From Planctomycetaceae bacterium (lineage in GTDB: Bacteria; Planctomycetota; Planctomycetia; Pirellulales; UBA1268), in contig SIAG01000047.1 in NCBI GenBank assembly GCA_009691925.1, positions 1 to 15,198 of the forward strand: DNA of 15,198 nucleotides, given 5' to 3'. The notes under the pieces are model-generated. The model was not told the origin of the DNA. It did not search any database and saw only the letters and a program-made list of their open reading frames with translations. Positions 7,450-13,061 of the stretch are shown piece by piece. Every line of letters starts with the position of its first letter. Within the stretch, counting starts at the first letter, position 1. Position numbers and translations under genes: made by a program.

Positions 7450-8343
7450 TCAGACGCCAGCAGCCTCGGGGTTTTTCGCTGCATTCTCCATCGCACGCTC
7501 CGCGGCGGCCGCATCGGGATAGGCAGCACGGATCCGCTCGTAGCCCCGCTTGTGGAGCTCGGCAGCGAGCTCGGCACCCCCCGATTCGACGATCCGGCCA
7601 CCAAGCATCACGTGCGTCCGGTGGGGCACGTTGTGCTCGAGGAGTTGTTCGTGATGAGTGATGATAAGGATCCCCATCGCAGCGGCACCGCTGGCGGCCC
7701 CGCCGGCGGCCCCGCCGATCTTCGCGATGCTCTGGCTGGCGAGCCGGACGGCGTCGGCATCGAGCCCGCTGTCGGTCTCGTCGAGAATCGCAAAGCGGGG
7801 CTGGAGCATCGCCAGTTGGAGGATCTCGGCCCGCTTCATCTCGCCGCCGGAGAAGCCCTCGTTGACGTATCGACGGGCGAACTCTGAATCGATCGAGAGT
7901 TCCGCCATCTTCGCCTTGAGTTCGGAGCGGAAATCCTTCATCGGCATCAGCTCCTGCCCCTCCTTCCGCTCCGGATTGCGGACGTTGGTCACCGCGTGGC
8001 GGAGGAAGTCGGCCAGCCGCACCCCGGGGATCGCCATCGGCCGCTGGAAGGCAAGAAACACTCCCGCCCGCGCCCGCTCGTCCGGCTCCATGGCGAGGAG
8101 ATCGTGCCGGGCCTCGTCGGCGTCGACCAGTTCGATCGTGCCGGCGGTCACCTCATAGGAGGGATGGCCCATAATGGCATAGCCCAGCGTGCTCTTGCCG
8201 GAGCCGTTGGGGCCCATCAACGCGTGGATCTCACCCCGGGCGATGGTCAGATCGACCCCCTTGAGGATCTCCTGCCCCTCGACGGCGACATGGAGGCCGC
8301 GGATGACGAGCTGATCCGGATGATGTTCTTGGTGCTGCTGCAT
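7450..8343 (-). CDS. sufC: Fe-S assembly ATPase SufC
   Basis: A 297-residue ABC-type ATPase of the Suf complex. Walker A GPNGSGKST (44-52), Q-loop Gln100, signature FSGGEMKRAEI (164-174), Walker B FAILDE (184-189), D-loop SGLD (192-195) and the switch His in ITHHEQLL (228-235) are all present. The SufC-type sequence before the signature (VNEGFSGGEMKR) separates it from transport ABC proteins. SufC powers conformational change of SufB-SufD. It is longer than E. coli SufC (248) for two reasons: a Gly/Ala insert at about 210-223 between the D-loop and switch His, part of which is an exact 12-bp tandem duplication, and a C-terminal tail of about 25 residues rich in Ala. The gene starts 14 nt after the nuoB stop with only a weak ribosome-binding site, so it is probably coupled to nuoB. 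Confidence 0.96.
   Translation of the reverse strand: MQQHQEHHPDQLVIRGLHVAVEGQEILKGVDLTIARGEIHALMGPNGSGKSTLGYAIMGHPSYEVTAGTIELVDADEARHDLLAMEPDERARAGVFLAFQRPMAIPGVRLADFLRHAVTNVRNPERKEGQELMPMKDFRSELKAKMAELSIDSEFARRYVNEGFSGGEMKRAEILQLAMLQPRFAILDETDSGLDADAVRLASQSIAKIGGAAGGAASGAAAMGILIITHHEQLLEHNVPHRTHVMLGGRIVESGGAELAAELHKRGYERIRAAYPDAAAAERAMENAAKNPEAAGV
7693..7716. repeat. Exact 12-bp tandem duplication inside sufC
   Basis: GGCGGCCCCGCC occurs twice head to tail (7693-7704 and 7705-7716). It is in frame and codes for the Gly/Ala run at residues 210-217 of SufC. The length is a multiple of three, so the gene stays intact. Confidence 0.9.
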
Positions 8344-8357
8344 GGAAAGGATCCCGT

Positions 8358-8963
8358 TCAGGGCTGGACCTTCTGGTGATCGAACACAAGCGCGCCGTCG
8401 GCGACGGGGGAAGTGACATAGCCGGAGTGATGGGGGATCGGCAGTTCGTCATCGATCTTGCCGAGACCATCCGACCGCTTGGCGATCCGCTGGCCGACGA
8501 TCTTGTCTTGGATCCGCATCAGCCCCTCGAGGAGGCTCTCCGGGCGGGGCGGGCAGCCAGGAACGTAGACGTCTACCGGAACGACCAAGTCGACCCCCTT
8601 GACGACGTGATAGCCCCACTTGAAGTACGGCCCACCGCCGGTGGTGCAGGCCCCCATCGCGATCACGTATTTCGGATCAGGCATGAGGTTGTAGAGGCGA
8701 CGGACGCGACTGGCCATTTTGAAGGTGACCGTCCCGGCCACGACCATCAGATCGGCCTGCCGCGGGGAGGCACGAAAGGCTCCGGCGCCGAACCGATCGA
8801 GATCGTAGCGGCCCGCCCCGGCGGCCATCATCTCGATGGCACAGCAGGCCAGCCCGAAGGTCATCGGCCAGATGCTCGACTGGCGGGCCCAATTGATCGC
8901 CTGCTCAACGGTGGTGAGAACGAGGTTTTCTTCGAAGCGGCCTTCGATCCAGGGCTGGGTCAT
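8358..8963 (-). CDS. nuoB: NADH-quinone oxidoreductase subunit B (NuoB-like)
   Basis: A 201-residue NuoB/PSST-family protein. The tandem cysteines in GLACCAIEMM (Cys40, Cys41), Cys106 in MGACTTGGGPY and Cys137 in YVPGCPPRPESLLEGL are the four ligands of cluster N2, the last cluster before quinone in complex I. RYDLDRFGAGAFRASPRQADLMVVAGTV (52-79) is also typical. Start: ATG at 8963, since GGAGG lies 7 nt upstream (8971-8975) and homology starts there; the open frame up to 9050 is not needed. It is codirectional with sufR (175 bp upstream) and sufC (14 bp downstream), with no other nuo gene in the window. The membrane-bound subunits and partners must be encoded elsewhere. A related [NiFe]-hydrogenase small subunit is the main alternative, but the spacing and the PGCPPRPE motif favour NuoB. 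Confidence 0.93.
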   Translation of the reverse strand: MTQPWIEGRFEENLVLTTVEQAINWARQSSIWPMTFGLACCAIEMMAAGAGRYDLDRFGAGAFRASPRQADLMVVAGTVTFKMASRVRRLYNLMPDPKYVIAMGACTTGGGPYFKWGYHVVKGVDLVVPVDVYVPGCPPRPESLLEGLMRIQDKIVGQRIAKRSDGLGKIDDELPIPHHSGYVTSPVADGALVFDHQKVQP

Positions 8964-8970
8964 GCGTGAT

Positions 8971-8975
8971 CCTCC
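8971..8975 (-). promoter_or_regulatory. Shine-Dalgarno of nuoB
   Basis: GGAGG on the minus strand, 7 nt before the ATG at 8963. It fixes the start of nuoB and rules out the longer upstream frame. Confidence 0.7.
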
Positions 8976-8999
8976 GCAGTGTGTTCGTGAACGAGTCGG

Positions 9000-9022
9000 C
9001 GAGGCCAGAGCCTCGAATCGAG
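9000..9022. promoter_or_regulatory. Overlapping perfect palindromes upstream of nuoB (candidate operator)
   Basis: A perfect 6-bp inverted repeat with a 4-bp centre (CGAGGC-CAGA-GCCTCG, 9000-9015) overlaps a second perfect palindrome (CTCGA-A-TCGAG, 9012-9022). They end about 37 nt before the nuoB start, in the leader or promoter of nuoB-suf. A SufR operator or mRNA hairpin are both possible. I do not see the CAAC-N6-GTTG site reported for cyanobacterial SufR. Confidence 0.35.
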
Positions 9023-9094
9023 CGGTCCCCGGAGATGGGGAAAGAACCAATTGACCCCGCCGCGCGGCAGGATGGAAGGGGCCAACAACAGACG

Positions 9095-9118
9095 CCCGGG
9101 CCGCAGAATCGGGCCGGG
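9095..9118. repeat. Imperfect GC-rich inverted repeat in the sufR-nuoB gap
   Basis: CCCGGGCC (9095-9102) faces GGGCCGGG (9111-9118) across 8 bp, with one mismatch in the stem. No T run follows on either strand, so it is not a standard terminator. It could be a DNA-binding site or a transcript hairpin between sufR and nuoB. Confidence 0.35.
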
Positions 9119-9138
9119 AAAATAACTGGAAAAAAGCA

Positions 9139-9924
9139 TTACTCCTCGCCGGTGTCCGCCACAGCCTCCGCGCCGACGCCGACGGCGAAGCGGCAGCAGT
9201 CGAAGCCGTCGAGACGGCAGCTCGCCAGCGACACTGAGGTGTGCAGAAGATCTTGGAGCATCAGTCGCTCCGCCGCGCAGATGCCCCGATCCTGTTCGGC
9301 GATCTCCGGGTAGGGGCAGACATGATTGGTGAGGACGGCGAGTTGGCCCCCATCAGGCTTCGAGGTGTACTCGACGGCGCAGGTGATCTGGCGGTCGCGA
9401 AAGACCCCCGCTACCCGCTCGAGCCGCTCGTGGAGCGTTCCGCCGGCGACCTGCTCTTCATAGAGCCCAGCCATCGCCGAGCCGATGCGGGAGAGGAGCC
9501 CCCGGCGTACTTCCGGGGATTCCACCCGGCGAATCTCGCTCCACAGGACCACGGCCAAGTCACGGAAGTTGTCTCCCCCCGTGCGGACACCCTTCTCGGT
9601 GAGACCGTAGACATGGGCCGGACGCCCCCGCCGCCTCGCGCCGGAGGAGCCTCCATCGGCGGAAGTGATCACCACCTCCCGCATCACGATCCCCTCGCGC
9701 ATCAGCCGCTCGAGCCGCTGCCGCACCGCCGTCGCGGTCACACGCAAGGCCGACGCCAGTTCTCCAACGCCGGTCTGGCCGTTGGTCCGCAGCAGTTCGA
9801 CGAGGACCGAGTCAGAGGCCCGCAATTCCGATCGCTTCTCGGCACGGGGCGCCGAAGTCGGCTTGGAAGCCCCCAAGTCGGCCGGACACTGCGAAGTCGT
9901 TGATGGATTGAGGGCCGTGTTCAT
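9139..9924 (-). CDS. sufR: SufR-like iron-sulfur transcriptional repressor
   Basis: A 261-residue regulator. Residues about 38-85 form a winged helix-turn-helix (LVELLRTNGQTGVGELASAL, then VTATAVRQRLERLMREG), followed by a GRRRGRPAHVYGLTEKG-like wing (about 96-112). The C-terminal half has the cysteines expected for a cluster-sensing SufR: Cys182, Cys203 and Cys216 (Cys-x12-Cys in NHVCPYPEIAEQDRGICAAE), Cys236 and Cys243-Cys244. Known SufR proteins hold a [4Fe-4S] cluster and repress the suf operon when cluster supply is adequate. Here it is the first gene before nuoB-sufCBD on the same strand, so autoregulation of the whole unit is plausible. The ATG at 9924 lies only 6 nt after a good -10 box, and no ribosome-binding site is seen; a leaderless message is likely. 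The first about 30 residues are low complexity. Confidence 0.88.
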   Translation of the reverse strand: MNTALNPSTTSQCPADLGASKPTSAPRAEKRSELRASDSVLVELLRTNGQTGVGELASALRVTATAVRQRLERLMREGIVMREVVITSADGGSSGARRRGRPAHVYGLTEKGVRTGGDNFRDLAVVLWSEIRRVESPEVRRGLLSRIGSAMAGLYEEQVAGGTLHERLERVAGVFRDRQITCAVEYTSKPDGGQLAVLTNHVCPYPEIAEQDRGICAAERLMLQDLLHTSVSLASCRLDGFDCCRFAVGVGAEAVADTGEE

Positions 9925-9930
9925 CGCGGC

Positions 9931-9958
9931 ATTCTACGCTCCAAGTCTTTTTTGACAA
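9931..9958 (-). promoter_or_regulatory. Sigma70-type promoter of sufR
   Basis: On the minus strand, TTGTCA (9958-9953) is separated by 16 bp from TAGAAT (9936-9931). Each hexamer matches the consensus at 5 of 6 positions. The expected transcription start falls at or next to the sufR ATG at 9924. This is the strongest promoter-like sequence I could find, and it may drive the whole sufR-nuoB-suf locus. Confidence 0.6.
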
Positions 9959-9969
9959 AGCCTCATGCG

Positions 9970-10006
9970 AAAAATATTCCCTCTCGTGGAAGCCTCGCAG
10001 GCGAGG
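9970..10006 (-). terminator. Weak terminator-like hairpin after the dus gene
   Basis: Directly after the dus stop is a perfect palindrome (CCTCGC-AG-GCGAGG, 9993-10006 on the plus strand). On the minus strand a T5 run follows about 18 nt later (9974-9970). The distance makes this a weak intrinsic terminator. Its place, just before the sufR promoter, would separate the dus and sufR transcripts. Confidence 0.25.
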
Positions 10007-10009
10007 GCG

Positions 10010-11110
10010 TCATGCGGTTTCCTCGTGGCCCGCCTGTGCCGACGGGAAATAGACCCGCATGACTTCGAGAAACGCCTCGCGGGTCTCGACGCGCGACACC
10101 CGCCCGCGGAACTCCCTGGCCCCGGCGAGGCCTTGGGCATAGGCGCAGGCAAACTTCCGCATCAGGAGCGTTCCCCGCTCGATGCCGAATCGCCGGCAGA
10201 CAAGGTCGTAATGGTGGAGCACGAGCTCCTTTTGTTCGGGGAGGCCGGGATCGGGGGGGAGGGGTTCGCCGCGGAGGAGCGCGGCGGTCTGGGCGAAAAT
10301 CCATGGTCGGGATAGCGCCTCGCGCGCGATCATGACGCCGTCGACGCCACTCTCCCGGAGCCGGGCCACGGCGGTGGCGGCGGAATCGATGTCGCCATTT
10401 CCCACCACCGGCATCCGCGACACCGCCCGCTTGACCGCGGCGATGGCACTCCAATCGGCATCCCCGGAGAAGAACTGTGACGCCACCCGGCCGTGGACCG
10501 TGAGACAAGATGCCCCGGCCTCCTCGATGCGCTGCGCCACCTCGATGGCCGTGCGGCAATCGTCGCTGCAGCCGAGCCGAATCTTCGCCGTCACCGGCAC
10601 GCCGTCGCACGCCTCGACGACGCGGGCGACAATGGCACCGACACGGTCGGGGTCGCGGAGGAGCCACGATCCGCTCTGGGCCTTGACCGTCACCTGACGC
10701 ACTGGACAGCCGAAATTGAGGTCGACGACACTGACCCCGAAGTCTTTCGCCAGCCGCCGACCGACGCGGGCGAGGTTGTCGGGATCGTTGTCCCACATCT
10801 GCACCGCCAGCGGCCGAGGTTCATCCCTCACCCCCCACAACCGGTCCGGATGCTCACCACGGTTGGTCTCCAACCAGGTCGCGCTGCGGGCGGCGATCAT
10901 CTCCGTCGCGAGTAATCCAGCCCCCCCGAACTCCCGCACCACTTGGCGGTAGGCGTAATTCGTGTAGCCGGCCATCGGCGCCTGAAGGATCGGCGGATCG
11001 ACGACGACCGGGCCGATTTTCAGCGGGACCGTGGCAGGGGCAGGGGTCAGCCCCGCAGGCAGCGGCGGTGCGGCCGGGGCGGACAGCGGCGGGAGGGGAG
11101 CAGTGGCCAT
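10010..11110 (-). CDS. dusB: tRNA-dihydrouridine synthase, DusB type
   Basis: A 366-residue FMN-dependent enzyme that reduces uridine to dihydrouridine in the tRNA D-loop. Features: ILQAPMAGYTNYAYRQVVRE (41-60), LNFGCPVRQVTVKAQSGSWL (131-150) with catalytic Cys135, VTAKIRLG (173-180), LTVHGRVASQFFSGDADW (203-220), VVGNGDI (235-241), DGVMIAREALSRPWIF (257-272) and an RKFACAYAQG motif (318-327) in the helical domain. It is about 40 residues longer than usual DusB because of a Pro/Ala-rich N-terminal tail (1-40). No clear ribosome-binding site precedes the ATG at 11110, so a later start is possible, but I see no better one before the conserved core. It follows the exported proline-rich protein by 71 bp. 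DusB is the best subfamily fit; gene symbol is by similarity only. Confidence 0.88.
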   Translation of the reverse strand: MATAPLPPLSAPAAPPLPAGLTPAPATVPLKIGPVVVDPPILQAPMAGYTNYAYRQVVREFGGAGLLATEMIAARSATWLETNRGEHPDRLWGVRDEPRPLAVQMWDNDPDNLARVGRRLAKDFGVSVVDLNFGCPVRQVTVKAQSGSWLLRDPDRVGAIVARVVEACDGVPVTAKIRLGCSDDCRTAIEVAQRIEEAGASCLTVHGRVASQFFSGDADWSAIAAVKRAVSRMPVVGNGDIDSAATAVARLRESGVDGVMIAREALSRPWIFAQTAALLRGEPLPPDPGLPEQKELVLHHYDLVCRRFGIERGTLLMRKFACAYAQGLAGAREFRGRVSRVETREAFLEVMRVYFPSAQAGHEETA

Positions 11111-11181
11111 ACCGAATCATCGCGGCCCGGGGCCCTGACGCAAGCCGTTCCTGGCATTCCCCGGCAGCCCACAGGGGGTGA

Positions 11182-12753
11182 TCAGCCGCCCAACGGTGCG
11201 CCGGCGGGGGGGAACGGGGCGCCCCCGGGCGCGTTCGGGGGCGGAGCGAATCTGCCCGGTGCCAGCGGATTCGCCCCTGGGAGACCGACGGCCGGAGGCG
11301 TTTGGAGAATGGGGGTGCCGGCCTGGAAAACGTCTGGAGACAGCGGCGGTTGGCTCACCGGGAACGACTGCCCGGCCACGGGCACCACCCGGTCATTGCT
11401 GGCAAACGGAGGCACCGCCGCCATCGGCTGCCGCCACGGGGTCGGCTGGCCGATAAGCATGATCGCGAACTGCTCGTCGGGAACCGAGAGATCCGCCACC
11501 GCCATGACATACTCGGAGATGTCGAGGTTGTAGCCCCGAACGGCCCGGACGAAGGCCTCCCCCTGATTGGTCACCGCGTCGTGGGCGGAGAGGACCTCGC
11601 CGATCGGCTGGCTCCCCTGGGCATGAAGGGCCTCGATGGTGGTGAACCGGCGCTCCGCCGTCACGGCCGCCTCGGCCCGTGCCACTACCGCCGCATAGTG
11701 CAGCGGCAATTGCCGATGAATGGCCCGCACCCTGCCGGTGGCTGGCCGCCGGGCGAAGATCGTGTCGAAATGGGTCTGGTAGGCGGCTGTGAGGGGACGA
11801 TCGACCGGCCACGGCGGGGGATCGGTGACCGGCAACCGGACCAGATCGACGATCTCCTGCTGCGCGGCGACGAGCTCGACCCCCGCCGAGGCGCTCTCTC
11901 CGCGGGCCGTCGCGGTGGCGAGATCCAGCAGCTCGAGATCGTCGGGGCTCCCCCCCGGCGCCACCAGCGCCAGGCGCTCCTCGGCTTCGGCCGCGAACCG
12001 CACCCGCGCCGCGGCCGCGGCGAGTTTCCAGTAGGCCTGGGTGATCCAGAGGCGGCGCGTCCTGTCGCCAGAACGCTCCAGGGCCTCCAGGAGCGCCAAC
12101 GGGCGCGGCGGGGCGATGTCGGCGGTGGTGCTGCCGGCCACGAGCGGAAACGGCAGCTCGAGCCCCCGCGCGACGAGATCGGCGGCCGGGTTGGCCAGAG
12201 CGCTCGGCGGCGGAGCCACATTCAGCCCGACCGAGGGGGGAGGGAACGCGGTGCGTGGCGGCGTTGGAAGCAGGCTCCCCGTCGAGGAAGGTGGGAAAGG
12301 GCCGCTGGTCGCGCCGCGCGCGACCGCCGCAGGCGCCGCCGACCGCACGAGGACGGAGACTGTCCCATCGGCGGATGCCGGCGGCGATCCACCGACCGGG
12401 GCCAGCGGGCTGTCGCCGGGGGGCCCCACCCCGTCGGCAGCGCGCTGGCCCGGACCGTTGGCGGGGGGATCGGCGGCGAACGGGGGAAGCGTGTCGACCC
12501 CGCCGAGCGGGAACGGCGCGGGGGGCGCGAAGGCGGTCCCGGGATCGTCGGGCAGCGGTGCCAGATCGTCCGGTGGTCGCTCCGCTCCCTCGGCCGGTCC
12601 GGCAGCGGGCGTGGCAGCGGAGAAGGGCGGGGGTGGATCCTGTTCCGCGGCGGAGGCTGGCCGCGCCATCGGAAGCGCGAGAGCCATCCCCACCAGCCAG
12701 ACGGCGGCGAAATGCTGCGGACGGGCGGATCGAAGCGGCCCGCTGGAATCCAT
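11182..12753 (-). CDS. Exported proline-rich protein with TolC-like helical core
   Basis: A 523-residue protein I cannot name. A signal peptide is clear: basic start, hydrophobic FAAVWLVGMALALPM (15-29) and cleavage near ASAA-EQD (33-38). Residues about 37-195 are rich in Pro, Ala and Gly, probably disordered. Residues about 218-432 are long amphipathic helices (ALLEALERSGDRTRRLWITQ, then AYWKLAAAAARVRFAAEAEE; later RAEAAVTAERRF and RGYNLDISEYVMAVADL). They resemble the paired hairpins of TolC-type outer membrane proteins but lack obvious beta-barrel strands. The tail (about 440-523) is again Pro/Gly-rich. Start: ATG at 12753 with GAGGA 5 nt upstream (12759-12763) and the signal peptide right after; the longer frame to 13065 is spurious. 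It follows the SecA-like gene by 308 bp. A periplasmic or outer-membrane partner of an export system is possible; this is inference. Confidence 0.7.
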   Translation of the reverse strand: MDSSGPLRSARPQHFAAVWLVGMALALPMARPASAAEQDPPPPFSAATPAAGPAEGAERPPDDLAPLPDDPGTAFAPPAPFPLGGVDTLPPFAADPPANGPGQRAADGVGPPGDSPLAPVGGSPPASADGTVSVLVRSAAPAAVARGATSGPFPPSSTGSLLPTPPRTAFPPPSVGLNVAPPPSALANPAADLVARGLELPFPLVAGSTTADIAPPRPLALLEALERSGDRTRRLWITQAYWKLAAAAARVRFAAEAEERLALVAPGGSPDDLELLDLATATARGESASAGVELVAAQQEIVDLVRLPVTDPPPWPVDRPLTAAYQTHFDTIFARRPATGRVRAIHRQLPLHYAAVVARAEAAVTAERRFTTIEALHAQGSQPIGEVLSAHDAVTNQGEAFVRAVRGYNLDISEYVMAVADLSVPDEQFAIMLIGQPTPWRQPMAAVPPFASNDRVVPVAGQSFPVSQPPLSPDVFQAGTPILQTPPAVGLPGANPLAPGRFAPPPNAPGGAPFPPAGAPLGG

Positions 12754-12853
12754 CTCGTTCCTCGACACCTTTCCACGCTCCCCCGGGGGAATGAGGGGCA
12801 GGAGGGTCACAGGCAGGGCGGGCGAAGTCAACGCCGAACTTGGCTGTTGGTGG

Positions 12854-12876
12854 AAAAAGTCATCCCTGACATTTTT
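12854..12876 (-). terminator. Possible bidirectional hairpin terminator
   Basis: The plus strand reads AAAAA-GTCA-TCCC-TGAC-A-TTTTT. The GTCA/TGAC stem is extended by A5/T5 with one bulged base, so each strand has a small hairpin ending in a T run. It could end the SecA-like transcript, about 190 nt after its stop. The stem is short and AT-rich, so confidence is low. Confidence 0.3.
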
Positions 12877-12984
12877 CGACGGCCGCCGCATCCAGCGGCA
12901 AAGACATGATCCCCAGTCTGTTGGCGCCTCGTGGCGGTAGCCAGCGGTCGCCCCGGTCAGGGGGCAGCCGGCCGAAGCGGGGTT

Positions 12985-13016
12985 AACTGGGGGGATACCT
13001 GGGGACAACCTGGGGG
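12985..13016. repeat. Three helically phased CTGGGG direct repeats
   Basis: CTGGGG begins at 12987, 12999 and 13010, as parts of AACTGGGGGGAT, ACCTGGGGACA and ACCTGGGGGGC. The 12- and 11-bp steps put the repeats on about the same face of the helix, as in direct-repeat operators. They lie upstream of the exported-protein gene and just after the SecA-like gene's stop. Confidence 0.55.
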
Positions 13017-13061
13017 GCGTGATTCGGGCCGGGCCAATGGGCCGTTGGATGACCGCACGGA

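Larger units (their letters stand above)
12754..13061 (-). other. 308-bp intergenic region between the SecA-like and exported-protein genes
   Basis: No gene seen. From right to left it holds three phased CTGGGG repeats (12985-13016), a short A-tract/stem/T-tract structure (12854-12876) and the ribosome-binding site of the exported-protein gene. I found no convincing -35/-10 pair. Confidence 0.5.

Noticed and set aside
9952..9980. Perfect TTGACA on the plus strand as a divergent promoter
   Set aside because: No good -10 at the right distance (TATTCC is poor) and no plus-strand gene follows.
11302..12909. 535-residue plus-strand open frame
   Set aside because: Antisense to the exported protein; Arg/Gly-rich without motifs, while the minus-strand frame has a signal peptide and ribosome-binding site.
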